DNA from: Anaspis maculata
Taxonomy: Eukaryota; Arthropoda; Insecta; Coleoptera; Scraptiidae
DNA: 64,000 nt
Reading direction: 5' to 3'
NCBI GenBank assembly: GCA_949128115.1
Contig: OX421963.1
Span: forward strand, 80,161,635 to 80,225,634
This document shows, in pieces, positions 36,365 through 47,262 of this stretch (within the stretch, counting starts at the first letter, position 1; the number at the start of each line of letters is the position of its first letter). The translations under genes and the position numbers were made by a program. The notes under the pieces are model-generated. The model did no database searches. It was not told the origin of the DNA and saw only the letters and a list, made by a program, of their open reading frames with translations.

Positions 36365-36722
36365 AGCACAAGAACGCAGCGTTTTCAATTCAAACGCATG
36401 CCTTTCGGGCTTCGTAACGCGCCTTATACCTGTAAAGTGCGAGGTTTCAGCTGGCACAGCACCAAAACTCTGGTTTTCTCAGTTTGAACACATGCCTTTT
36501 GGGCTCTGCGACGCACCAGATAAATATTTGCGCCGTATAACAGCTTTCACCGTAGTGAACAGCATCACTTTCAGTTCAATCGCATGTCTTTCGGGTTTAG
36601 GAACGTACAAGACATCTGTCAGTGAGGTCAAAGGGTCTTACAACCTACATAAAGCTGGCTACATCACAGTACCAGATTTTTTGGTTTAAACGCATGCCTT
36701 CCGGGCTTCGCAGATACCTGAC
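36365..36722 (+). repeat. Tandem array of gypsy RT-motif units, left part
   Basis: Four units centre on ATG at 36398, 36492, 36584 and 36694 (steps of 94, 92 and 110 bp). Each encodes, in its own frame, a version of the Ty3/gypsy RT motif: FQFKRMPFGLRNAP, FSQFEHMPFGLCDAP, FQFNRMSFGFRN and FKRMPSGLR. Upstream of each motif lies a CA-A-G-ACC…TTTTCAGTT-like stretch, and parts of the linkers are shared too. Units 1-3 lie in different frames, so this is not an encoded protein repeat but a tandem DNA repeat derived from a gypsy fragment. The array is cut at about 36722 by the start of a minus-strand LINE and resumes after it. Confidence 0.7.
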
Positions 36723-38630
36723 TTCTGACTAGAGCGCTGCTTCTTGAAGGGTCACAGTAAAATGTAGACGAATGTCCAGCGCTCATACGAGGCACCAACA
36801 GATTAATACGCTGAAGGTGTTCATCACAGTCTATCCTGCTCTGTAACAAATTGAACAGAAATCTCACACACAATACAACATGTCTTGCTTTCAGAGAGTC
36901 TTATGCCTCGATAATAATTCTTTGTTGTCAAATCCGCGGGGGTGGATGAGTACCATCCTGCATGAATGAGACATACTTGAGGAACCTTCTGTGGACTGCC
37001 TCAAAACTCTCCTCGTGTGTCTAAAATATAGGTAACCAGATGAGAGAGGAATACTCCAGCTTGGAACGAACAAGGCTGCAGTGAAGGGTTCTGAGACATG
37101 CGGCGTTTTTGAACTCTCTGCAGTTACGGTAAATAAATCCGAGTGACCGAAGGGATGAGGAGACAATATCGTCGACATGGTCAACAAAGTTGAACTCGGC
37201 ATCGGAGACCACTCCAGGGTCCCTAACAGTCTTCACACGCTCGAGGGCCTCCCGCTCCACGGTATAGTCAAAGGGCACCGGATTGGCTTTTCTTGTGAAG
37301 GTGGTGACAGCACATTTTTTCACGTTCAAACGAAATCCGTTGTCACGACACCACCCGGTGACGGAGTCGATACAGGACTGGAGAGCGAAGCAGTCCTCTA
37401 CAGTGTTTATCCTATAGTGTACATTTTCAAGTCATCAGCAAAAAGTAGCTTTTCGCAGTGAATCTTCTCGACTATATCGTCAATATGAATAAGAAACAGA
37501 AGAGGGCCCCTATTAGCTCCTTGGGGAACCCCGGATGTAGAGACATAAGACTTAGATTTGACACCATGGAATGTGACGCGCTGAACTCTGCCAAAGAGAC
37601 ATGAGCGGAAGAGCTGCAACAGTGAGTCCGACAATCCAAGCCTGTCCAGCTTTGCCGTCAGCAAATTCAGATCGATCAGATCGAACGCTCTCGAAATATC
37701 AGCATAGATGACTTCAACCTGAGCACGGGAATCCAGAAATTCGGAAACGTACTGCGAGAAGGTAGCCGGATTTGTCACAGTGGATCGCCTCTCCATATAA
37801 AGCCGTGCTGGAACCGAGAGATGCGAGTTTTCATCGGTGGATACATTTGGTTGTACAGGACTATTCCAAAGAACTTAGCAAAGTTTGACTGGATGGAAAG
37901 GGGCCTATAGTTCTCGATGGAGGCCGGATCACCCTTCTTCAGCACAGGACAGACCCGAGCCTGCTTTCAGACTCCGGGAAAAGTCAAGTTAAACAGTATC
38001 AGGTTGAAAAGATTTGCAGAGGGTCGACAAGGACACCTGAGCAATCCCGAATGAAAAATCCAGGAATCATGTCCACCCCAGCAGTCAGATTGTTGCCAAT
38101 TTTCTTCGACGCCCGCAGTATGTCGTCCCTGGACACCGATGTGGCAGTGACGCAACCATGGGGTGAATCGACGAGGCCGATTCAAAGCGATGTAAAGCTC
38201 ATCACAGGCCGTATCAATATGAGTTATTCCATACAAATGGCTCCAGTCGATCGAGGACAAAAACTCATGGAGTAGTGGAAAGTTTGCTTTTTTAAAATTG
38301 AGCATCCTGGTCTCGGAGCCGACCCGGAAGAAACGGCGAAGCCCCGCGACAGCCAAAGACGTCAAAAGAGCCGGGTGGTATGGATCCTTCGGAACCAAGG
38401 GGTCATCGTCCTCTGCTACGTTACACCAGCGGGAAGCGAATAAATACTAGGTCGAGTAGTCTACTGCGGCATTTGCTTATGTTATTGTATTGTTCCAAGT
38501 TGAAAAGCCGCTGAAAGTCCCGGAGGACCCCGGCAAACCTATCGCCAGGAGGATCCACGAAGGAGGGAACATTGAAGTCAACCAGTATAATCACCCTCTC
38601 GTTGTTAACATAGAGAAACGCGCAGAGTCA
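36722..38630 (-). pseudogene. Jockey-like LINE (copy B): endonuclease end plus RT
   Basis: Read on the minus strand from about 38630: ERVIILVDFNVPSF, the endonuclease GDFN box with G changed to V, then LLDLVF. Next comes a linker with FKKANFPLLHEFLSSIDWS and ACDELYIALN, then SRDDILRASKKIGN, CPVLKKGDP and ENYRPLS. The RT frame 37796-37407 has MERRSTVTN, VIYADISRAFDLIDL, TSGVPQGANRGPLLF and FADDLKMY. A frameshift follows at once, then VKKCAVTTFTRKANP, VDHVDDIVSSSLRSLGF and RSKLEYSSLIW. The C-terminal tail with THPPRGFDNKELLSRH is full of stops. It is a relative of copy A but keeps more 5' and less 3' sequence. It is more decayed than A. Confidence 0.85.
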
Positions 38631-38639
38631 TGTAAAGTT

Positions 38640-38870
38640 GAAACTTCCACAGAACGTGGTATTTTAGTCTAAACTAATGTCATTCGGGCCTCGCAATGCC
38701 CCAGATACTTGTCGCATCAAGTCAAAGCTTTTCCATTACCGTAGTATAAGAATAAGGTTTCTTCAAGTTCGATCGCATGCTCTTTGGGGTTCGTAACGCG
38801 CCGGGGACCTGAAAAAGGCTTATGGAGTATTCTGGGACCTGAGCTGGACCTTCGGTGTGTTACCCAGTGC
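38640..38870 (+). repeat. Tandem array of gypsy RT-motif units, right part
   Basis: Two further units centre on ATG at 38677 and 38777, 100 bp apart. They encode SKLMSFGPRNAPDTC and FKFDRMLFGVRNAPGT, each in its own frame. The linker after the first (AGCTTTTCCATTACCGTAGT) resembles the linker after unit 2 of the left part (AGCTTTCACCGTAGTG). This shows that both parts belong to one array now split by the LINE. Confidence 0.7.
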
Positions 38871-38879
38871 ACGATTTGA

Positions 38880-40940
38880 GGAGTTACTCCAACTGTTCCT
38901 TGTCGCTTCTCACCTGATAAACAATGTTGAGTAGGTTTCGCTTTCGATATGGTTGTGACCGGAAAAAAAACGACGCGAAAGGAAGGAACGGGCGTAATGG
39001 CTGTGTCGCGCTTTAATTTTGAATAGTCGCGCTGCAGGAAGGCGGATGGAGCAACGCGCGATATATTATGCAACACGACCGGGGACACTGAAGAATTGTT
39101 ATTGGAAATGCTGTCTTGGTGCTCTCGGATGGATGCATGCGCGGCAATAACACGCTCTTCAGTCAGAGACGTAATATAAAACACTGATGTTCGGAAACTA
39201 GCGCGATAAAATGTAATAGTTCCAAGAGTGTTATGGGGGCGGCGGAGCACGTTATTTCATGCCATACCCATTATGTGCACTTTTACGGACTTGTTTTTAA
39301 CAATCCCGCTCTTATGAGCCCGGGGAGCAGTCGTCAAAAACGCACTTCAAACACGCCACAGCCACGCCACAAATTACGGTTTTTTTCCAGAACTTGATGA
39401 AATATGCAAAACATCCTCGCGGTGCTCGCGATTAAAATCTATACTTCACGCGCTGTAACCAGAGAGAAAGTAGAAGTTACTAAGTTCACCCACACACACA
39501 TATAGAATACAAACGGTGTTTTGTTTAGGAAATCCGATACTACGCGAAGCCTATGTATAGAGGGGGCAATAAACTTGTCGCGCGTCGATATTTTTTCGAT
39601 CGGTAATTAATTTTCCATTTCTTCGGCAAACATTTATTTTCTCTGGCGGCGTACGGCCGAACGATGCAATGTTTATTGTGCGTACACCAACACACGCTCG
39701 CTTGAGAGAGGGCCGGTCGAGTTTTATTATTATGCGTCCGTACTTTCTCAGCTGCCATTTCAATCAACTCTGTTTTGCTCGTTTCCAACTTGGCAATGTT
39801 TCTTATGGCTAATGAGATTACCACTATACCACTCGTGTATATGGTCGCTGCAATTTATCAAGCCGGAGGTCCATAAAAGGAGACCATAACCGTATCTCAG
39901 CGCATGGCTGCAAGATTGAAAATCTTGGGGTTAAAATTTGTTTTGTGAATGGAGCAGGGCCCGCGGGCCCACCCACTCGCGAGCGGGGTCAATTCCGAAC
40001 GACCCGTGCCAGGGGCAATTAAAGCCACGATGCGTCGCTAATAAAAAATAATTCCCAAACGAGAGTACAATGTCCTACTGCGCGTTTCATAAATAGCTTT
40101 CCCGCATTTCTCATTGATGTGACATCGGGATACGGGCCCGTTCCATCTAACCTATCATTCAATCTTAATTTATAAAAGATGCGATGTTTATCCAGGGTTT
40201 GTGTGCATGTCGCGTGATATGAAAAAACTGGTCGCTTACTTTTTAAGTGGACAACAAAATGTTCTTGTTCCAATCTGCGAGACTGCCATTTGGCCCGACA
40301 TCAGCACCGTTCAAATTGCAAAGCTTACGGTTTTGAAACTATGCAAGTTATACAACACCAAGTTTGGTATATTACCGAGCTGCAAAGCTGCTGCACTCAA
40401 TTGTGCAGGAATTAGAAATCTCCGAAGTTTGCAAACAAGCTTGTCTCAATAACATATTTACTGTTCCAGAGATTAATATTGTTGGCGGGTGGCGGCGTCG
40501 GCGGCGGCCCGCTTTCACCTGCCGACTAACAATAACAACCTACAACACAGGCGCGCGCTGTATACGTATTTTACTCGTTAATATGCAAAGCGGAGCGTTC
40601 TCGCAACACAATGGTCTTTATTTCAGTTGTGTGTGCATTGTACCAGTGCACATTGCTAGGCACTTGGCAAAAAAAGAACAACAAAACATAAACCACAGTG
40701 TTCCGCATTTTCTCAGAACAATGTCGGTGATGATTGCAAGTAAGTAATGTGTGTCACTTGAAGTGGAAAACCCCAAACAAGGCGGAGAAATTTGACAAGA
40801 ATCCACCACGACCAAAGGAAATTACGTTGATGTTTCGAAATTATTATGCGCTCTCAGGAGGTGACAATCTTGTTTCGTATGTGATGGCCGTTTGCATGTT
40901 TGTGCAATTCATGCAAAAAAATAATTATGTTTAATTTTTG
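38880..40940. other. CpG-rich unique non-coding block 9
   Basis: It has GGTAATTAATTTTCC near 39601 and GGCGGCGTCGGCGGCGGCCC near 40490. A 177-codon minus-strand frame (38717-39250) begins inside the gypsy-motif array and has no recognisable domain. Near-complete absence of transposons is noted. Confidence 0.4.
40269..40325 (+). pseudogene. Possible gypsy RT-motif microfragment
   Basis: One frame reads QSARLPFGPTSAPFKLQ, like the RT motif F-x-R-L/M-P-F-G-L-x-N-A-P-x-x-x-Q. It is very short and inside a CpG-rich block, so it may be chance. Confidence 0.2.
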
Positions 40941-41634
40941 AAACCTCACGTTCGTGTGAATTTTCACATATTGTTCCAGCGAGGCAGAATTCCTGCTTGT
41001 TAGATTATTATTGAATAAATGTGTTACGAAGCCTGATGTTTCAAGGAAGTTTTTGTGCTTAATTGAATAATTTTCGCTCTGTGCACTCGCGGGAGGTTGC
41101 ATGGAGTGAGATCACCGAGCCGAGTTTGCAACACTTGGAACGCAGGGTAAACATATTAAAATAATTATGAACGATGACAAAATAAATGGGCAACATTCAC
41201 TGGAAGTGGTGCAAAAGATACTAAATAAAAGCTGGACAAGGTCATATAAGAAAAAGGTTCAGGCCTGAGTCTGACTCAGTTTGGGTTCAATTAAAGTAAT
41301 ATAACACGTACTGACTGGGTTGGACGTGCATGAGTCAGGACTTCGGAGCAAGAAGTTGGTCCAGTAAAAACATAGGAAAGACAAGTGGGATATTTGAAAA
41401 TGGGGAAAGAGTGAGTTTCGGACGAAGTAGACATAAACTACGTTGAAAAATCGGGAATTTTGAAGAGACTGAAGAAAATACGAGAACTGATTATCGTTTG
41501 CATCCTCTGATGAATTTTATAAGAGATAGTTGGATGAGTAGAGCCAAGAAGAACGTCGATTTCAAAGAGCATGACGAAATTCCTTGAAGGAAAACCCTTT
41601 CTTTCCTGTACGTTAGCTGATGTTGTGACTATTA

Positions 41635-42110
41635 TTGTCGCAAAACCAGCAGCCAGCAGTCTACTTCGGCTGTAACGGTTTGTCAGAGTACAATGTTTTG
41701 TGTTCTTATGCTACAAGATATAAGACTGTTGACGAGCTAGCGGTGGCTTGGCACTGTTTTATGAAAAAACAATTCTCTGCAAAAATATTAGATATTTCTC
41801 CGTGGTGGATAGTTTCGAATTTTACGAATGGCAATATTCAGGTTACTATTTGTTCAGTGTACTTCAAGCCAAGCCTGGCCATAGAAATGCTTCTCGAACT
41901 TTTTCGACCAATAATTACGGAGGCGCCTGAAACGTATCCTCAATGTCCTTTCATAGTGTAGGTGGCGACTACAACGCTAGGGTTGGTAATCTGGACAGCG
42001 CAATCCCGGAACTTTTAGAAGACTTTACTTGAAACAAGATTGTCCTGTGATAAAACTGTCACAGAAAAAAGGGCATATAGTGGAAGCGGTACACATCTAA
42101 AAACACATCG
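41635..42110 (+). pseudogene. LINE endonuclease domain relic
   Basis: The open frame 41635-41961 reads EYNVLCSYATRYKT, then SAKILDISPWWIVSNF, QVTICSVYFKPS and TYPQCPFIV. After a one-step frame change comes GGDYNARVGNLDSA, the GDFNAxxG box of apurinic endonuclease-like LINE endonucleases. The stretch SPWWIVSNFTNGNIQVTICSVYF corresponds to the strand preceding it. A frameshift near 41745 (GLALFYEKT in the alternate frame) and stops after 42030 disable it. No RT follows: the sequence changes to another repeat at about 42150. The clade is probably RTE- or L1-like. Confidence 0.65.
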
Positions 42111-42169
42111 ATACTGCATTTTGGAGTAGAGTAACGAGATTTTGCATGGGCGTACCTTTTACCAAAACA

Positions 42170-42450
42170 AGCGATTTGACCCGCAGCACACCATATTTCG
42201 TCCCTTAGGGGGCCCATGGGGACCCTCCAAATTTTCAAGATGCAAGAACTTTCACAAAAGGATCATTGGGTATGGTCATGTTTGCCATAAAAGAAGCTTA
42301 CGGGTTTATTGAAAATATTTGCATCGATTATCGTCGTGTCCGTTCCATTCCTCACACTTGAAAAAAAATTCTTTGGCAAAGGTAAAAAAAACTGTTTTTA
42401 TTTTTTCTTATATGCAAGGAAACGATGAATTGAAATGATTTGTTGTGTTC
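42170..42450 (+). repeat. Diverged relative of the 60-64 kb palindrome family
   Basis: CACCATATTTCGTCCCTTAG, a GGGGGCCC…GGGACCC step, then AAATTTTCAAGATGCAAGAA and later a CACACTTGAAAAAAAATTCT…AAAAAAAACTGTTTTTA stretch follow the same order as 60710-60960 in the left arm of the large palindrome. This is a single arm, without an inverted partner nearby. Confidence 0.45.
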
Positions 42451-42610
42451 CCAACTAAATCGCATTGGACATCGAAACTTGGATAGATTCATTGTCAACT
42501 TCCTCAAGCTGCGAGCCTTCGCTCGTAACGAGTAACATAAAGAGCTTACAATATCGCGAATTCAACTCTGCCTTGCTTTGTTTCTTGACGCTCACATTAA
42601 TTTTCCACTC

Positions 42611-42639
42611 ATTTATTTATTTATTTATTTATTTATTTA
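42611..42639 (+). repeat. ATTT tetranucleotide microsatellite
   Basis: About seven ATTT steps, followed by AATAACAGTACTGGTAATAC. Confidence 0.9.
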
Positions 42640-43256
42640 ATAACAGTACTGGTAATACCTTTTCGTGCTGCCATAACCGAAAATGACAATATACGCTCGG
42701 TGTCCTGCACTGTAATATTCAGAAAAAGATCTAGAGCGGCAAAGTAAAAAGTACACGTGAAAAATAAACTAACCTCGCAAAATCATTCACAATTCAAAAG
42801 GGATCACGTTTCCAAAGTTATAGCTTGAAATTTTCGGTTTAAATCAGTTGAGTTTATAAATAATTACTTTGAAAATTGACAATTTAGGGTCATTTTTCTA
42901 ATATCTGTTGGTACAATTGCAGAATGATTTTTGACGTTTTGTGGCGCCAAGGTTTAAAAGTGATTAATTTATGCCATTTCCTGTGTTTCGTCGTCACACA
43001 AGACACTAGAGCTCAGTGATTTCGTGATTTTTGGGGGATGGCCCTTCTAATTGGGAAGGAGGAGGGCGGTTTTAAGCAAGAAAATTCAAACAAAGGACGC
43101 AATTTTTCAAATCGACATTTGACACACAAAAATCTGCATCTAGTAGGTATATGCCTCGTGCCTTGGTGATGAATGGCAGAAGTACCAACTTGAAATTTAT
43201 TACAATGATTATTACGATATGATCTTATTTATTTGTAATTTTATTAAAAGCAGCAC

Positions 43257-43404
43257 GAAAAACGATGTATGCTACTCGCGCTGAAAACGGCATAGCATAA
43301 GTCTCTTACATGCAGCTCTCGGCCTAGGGCCTCGAGCTGCATTCACGTTCGTTATGCTATGCCCGGTTTTCGGCGCTAGTAACATAAAATACTATTTCGT
43401 CGAT
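43257..43404. repeat. About 145-bp imperfect palindrome
   Basis: The left half with GCGCTGAAAACGGCATAGCA pairs with the right half TGCTATGCCCGGTTTTCGGC, centred on GGCCTAGGGCC near 43328. The outer parts (ACGAAAAACGATGTATGCTAC and GTAACATAAAATACTATTTC) also pair loosely. Probably a small non-autonomous foldback element; no coding capacity. Confidence 0.65.
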
Positions 43405-43697
43405 CCACACACGTGAGATTGTCTGTATTTGCCTCCTCAGTCTTGTTTTATTCTTTTTTCTCTCTTCCTCTTTTGTTGCCTAAATAGAATAAGCATGTAA
43501 CATTTTTCGAAATAATTGTCAAGTTGTTTGAAAGTCTTCTGTTTGTATTATCATCATTTTGCTTATGTATTACTATTATTTTTTCATCCTTGCATAGAAT
43601 TCATATTATTATGTTATGTCTTCCACTCAATTGTTATTTGGGCACTGTACCCAATATACACAATGAAGAATTGAATTGAATTGAATTGAATTGAATT
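43405..43697 (+). repeat. Probable LINE or SINE 3' tail ending in GAATT repeats
   Basis: A T-rich stretch leads to CACTGTACCCAATATACACA and then about six GAATT steps (43668-43697). A unique tail closed by a short tandem repeat is typical of insect LINE 3' ends. The tail stops where gypsy-like sequence begins. Confidence 0.45.
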
Positions 43698-43734
43698 CAA
43701 AGTTACTATCAACACCCTGCGGCAGATCAATTTT

Positions 43735-44470
43735 CATTGTCCAAGATTGATAAATTATTTGCCAAATTACAGGGGCGTCGGTACTTCCAAACATCAGCGT
43801 TCCAGATAAACATGAGCAGTGGGAAAAATTGGATGGAGTACTCAATATTTTGGCAAAGCAGGACAATTGGGCTTTGGACAAATGTGAATTTTCAGAAGAC
43901 GAAGACCCTTTTAGAGTTCAAGATTGATGAGCACAGCTTGCATCCCGTTCCAGATGAAACTAAAGCAATAAAAATTCACATGAAGCAACAAACGCTCAGC
44001 AATTACAGTAAGTTCTAGGATTCATTGATTATTACGGTAAATTTGTACCAAATTTAAGAACAGGTTTTAGCCCTTGCACGAGTTACTGAAAAAGGTGTAA
44101 AATGCTTTTGGTCTAAAGAACCCAATAAAGCAACTGAGTTGGAGAATTGTTATTGTCTGCAAAACTTTCAGTTCATTGCAACTCAGGTTACGAATTGCGT
44201 TCGAAAATTAATGCTACTCTTCACGGCAAAAGCGTTATAATTTCTCATATTTTTCGCTATGAGCAAGAGAAGAGCATCCAGTTTCATCCGCTTCACGAAG
44301 TCTTTCGGCAGCCAAAAAAAGTTTCTCGCAGATAGAACGCGAAGAGTTTCCTATTGTTTCAGGCCTTCGCAAATTCAACCAATATCTTAAGATGGGCAGC
44401 AGTTCACTTTGGTAACCGATAGAGATACCTGGGGACATTTCAGGGCCAAAAAACATGGCAAATTTTAGCT
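43735..44470 (+). pseudogene. Ty3/gypsy RT end and RNase H start, decayed
   Basis: Reading in three successive frames: KHEQWEKLDGVLNILAKQ and DKCEFSEDE (after the catalytic YLDD region), then FKIDEHSLHPVPDETKAIK, then LGFIDYYGKFVPNL, the hallmark LGxxxYYxxF step. Next come HELLKKGVKCFW-like residues and pieces of RNase H (a degenerate IEREEFPIVSGLRKF-like stretch and NQYL). The YLDD box itself is not readable. At least four frameshifts and several stops exist. No long terminal repeats or integrase were found. The 5' side abuts the GAATT tail. Confidence 0.75.
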
Positions 44471-44517
44471 TCGCTATTGAAACTAGGATTTGAGTTAACT
44501 ACGTTTATTCTGATGAA

Positions 44518-44543
44518 TTCAACTGACCAGACCACAGTCATTT
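44518..44543 (-). repeat. Copy of dispersed GGTCTGGTCAGTTGAA motif
   Basis: TTCAACTGACCAGACCACAG followed by TCATTT is a near-perfect reverse complement of the motif. It begins about 50 bp after the gypsy relic ends. Confidence 0.65.
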
Positions 44544-44869
44544 CCAATTTCCATTCATTAAGTGTTTGTTAAGGCAACTCCTTACGACTACAAGTTATTT
44601 GAACAAGTTCAAGTGACTAAACTCAGTGCCGCAGCGGAGTGAGAATCACAACACGATGCGTAGACATTCAAGCAAGTTGAAGCTGAACAACTGGTCTCGA
44701 CAATGTTTTCTCGATCACACGTATTCTAAAGCTCAAACTTTGGGTCTATACGGAGCGTTCTTCCTTTAAACTCTCATCATCCTAGCGTTGTTGTTATAAT
44801 AATTTGTTTCCAGCTTGTTCCCATAATAGTCGTGCAGCTGCTGCATTTGACATCTTTAACCCTTGGGTA

Positions 44870-46145
44870 AGTGCGTGATGCTAACGCCTGGCTTCTTCAC
44901 TTTGAGTAAATTAATAATGCGAGCTGCGGATAGAGAGAGAGGGAGAGAGAGAACCAAGGAATTTAGCTGATTATTATTAATCCAATAGGCCCACACGGAA
45001 CGTGTCGGCTTATTCCATTAATATTATTGTAATTAACCCGACGCGGTATTGACACCGAGACACTCCGCCCGGTTGTTTGTTATGCATAATACCCGCGTGA
45101 TAGCTGCTATACACTAACTATCAGAGAGAACACACCGGGATGATGGAGATTACCCCAATTGCGCGTCTCCTCTTAGCCTGCATAATCGAATAAAAGATGC
45201 TTTTGTTGCCTCCGATGCGACAGGAATCGGAATTAAAAACGAAAGCGCGATCAACAGAAATCAGAAAGAGGCAGAAAACAAGGTTTGCAGAACTAATCAG
45301 AATGTTTGCGGCGCGAATTGCGCATTTCACACCACACACACACAAGAACGCGAGAGGGAAAAGAGAGGGTGTTTTTTTCGCAGGTTAAACGCAGAACATA
45401 ACGAAATCCCGCGCCAGCGAGTGTCAAAGCATTTCTACTTCATTACAGTCACTTCAGGTGTTCTTTTGTACTCTGCGATGTCTGGAGGAGAAGGAGGAAA
45501 GAAAGGGAGAAAGAGAGAAGGCATTGGCGCCGGCGGGGGCGAGAGCGAAAGCGACAGCTTTCCTGGGGTGCGTGTCGAAGAATGCGCCCCTTTGGTGGCA
45601 GCAGCCGAGGTGTTATCTCGGGATCTCTGCCACCCCTTTCCTCCACCCCCAAGGACCGACAGAAACAAACGAGTTCCGAACTGCTATCAGTCGCGGCGTA
45701 TTGAAGTATTCAAATGGCCATTTGTCTGATATGGGTTATATTGGAGAGAGGAAAGAAGAAAAGTTGGATGTTGGGAATGGTGTGTGTGTGTGTGTGTGTG
45801 GGGTGGCATCAGGCAAAGTTTGCCAGGGCAATTTTTTACGCATACATTGGAAATGCATTATATGGGGGGCGCAAGGTGGTACGCGGTGGGTGGGGGACGC
45901 GTGCTCGGTGATTAATGGGGTTGCGGTGGCGCGCGGCTTGCGAAAGTAATTGGATGCGTGGTTTGGCAGTGAAAAAATATTCACGGTCGTGTGTTAGTTG
46001 ATAATTTCATTCGAAAACGAGGCCGACTAACTTCGTAGGAAGCAGCCACTTTTGTTGTTGGTGTATAGGTCGAGGTCCGTAAAGTTGCGGAACAGGAAGA
46101 ACTGTTTTTCCAGTCAAATCCAATCAAGTATTATATCTTGATTTA
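44870..46145. other. CpG-rich unique non-coding block 10
   Basis: It contains a GA run near 44933-44952, GTAATTAACCC near 45031 and a GT run at 45780-45800. The 163-codon frame at 45458-45949 is full of Lys/Arg/Glu/Gly low complexity and crosses the GT run; it is not called as a gene. Confidence 0.4.
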
Positions 46146-46153
46146 GGTACTGT

Positions 46154-47254
46154 CAGTGGCGGACTAAGAGAATTGGAGGCCCGGGGCGGAATTGTGAGAT
46201 GGGGCCCCTAAGGAGTGAAAGTTGAGAATATAAAGGGGGGCTGGCAGACTTTTTGGCCCGCCCTGCCCCGCCGTAATTGAGCAAAAGCCTAAGGAACAAC
46301 AAAATGAGTTGTTAACTTGACTATAAAACACACAGTAGCGCAGTCAGAATTTGAGGGCGGAGAGGGTAAAGGCAACGGCGAGGGTGCAAGTCAGGGAAAA
46401 GTAGCGCCGCAGGCGAAATTTTTTGGGCATAATAATAATAATGATGCTGATGATAATTGGTATATTTCATGCGTTATACGATTTCGGTTTTTGACGTTTT
46501 CAGCAAAATTACTTGATAATCAAACTTCTTTCCAGAAAAGTTTTGCGCTTCTTGAAAATTTTCGCCAGAATTTTTTTCTGTATCGGTTCAGTGTGGGATG
46601 AAGTGCCGTGGGCGCTTGGGAGGTAGGGGAGTGGGGTCATTCGCCGACTTTCGCCCCCCTTGGCTATGCCACTGATCACCCCAGTACCTACAAGAAGTTT
46701 TCGGTTCCAGCTTTGGATGTTGAATTGGATTTGAACTGTTGACTTGATGCTAAAACCTACTCGTATATACAAAATTAGGAATAATATGAATTTCTACTAC
46801 CTGTAGCGCGCAGACAAGATAATTTTGTTGTTTTGTTTTTTCTTCTTTTGAAAAGAAATGATAAAATACAAAATTTCAAAACTCTTGAGGCCCCTGGTAC
46901 TGTGATATCCGGGGCCGGGGCCCCTAAAGCCTAAAGTGAAAATAATTCGCAGGGATTCCGTGATACAGACACACCTCTATTGCCTGTGTGTAGACGGGTA
47001 GGCCCCCAAACCTGTTGTCATGGGGCCTGCCAAGGTAATTTTAAAATGGAAAAAATAGGAAAACAATGTTTCTCACCTAAGTAATATGCAAAAAAAATGA
47101 TCATTGAAGGAAAAAATTGAAATTTTTGGATTTTATCCCAATTTTTTTTGAGGTATTTTTTACAAACAATGGGAATTGGAGGCCCCATCAGATGATTGAG
47201 GCCCCGAGGCCCGGGGCGGACCGCCCCCACCGCCCCCCCCTTAGTCCGCCACTG
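46154..47254. mobile_element. Non-autonomous hAT-type element with perfect 8-bp target duplication
   Basis: The ends are CAGTGGCGGACTAAG at 46154 and its reverse complement CTTAGTCCGCCACTG ending at 47254, a perfect 15-bp inverted repeat. Both are flanked by GGTACTGT (46146-46153 and 47255-47262). G/C-rich subterminal repeats (GGCCCGGGGCGG-like words) recur inside both ends and in the middle. No transposase is encoded. A further small element with CAGTxGCxxAGxC ends seems nested at 46333-46674. Confidence 0.9.
46333..46674. mobile_element. Probable nested hAT-like element
   Basis: The left end CAGTAGCGCAGTCAGAATTT and the right end (reverse complement CAGTGGCATAGCCAAGGGGG) match imperfectly and resemble the common CAGTGGCGTAGCCA hAT terminus. 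No matching 8-bp flanks are visible, so the boundaries are uncertain. Confidence 0.5.
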
Positions 47255-47262
47255 GGTACTGT

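Noticed and set aside
38717..39250. 177-codon minus-strand open frame
   Set aside because: It begins in DNA antisense to the gypsy-motif array and has no recognisable domain.
42601..42650. Short regularly spaced repeats considered as CRISPR-like
   Set aside because: This is an ATTT microsatellite without unique spacers, in a eukaryotic sequence.
45458..45949. 163-codon plus-strand open frame
   Set aside because: Low-complexity Lys/Glu/Gly composition and a Val-Cys run from a GT microsatellite.
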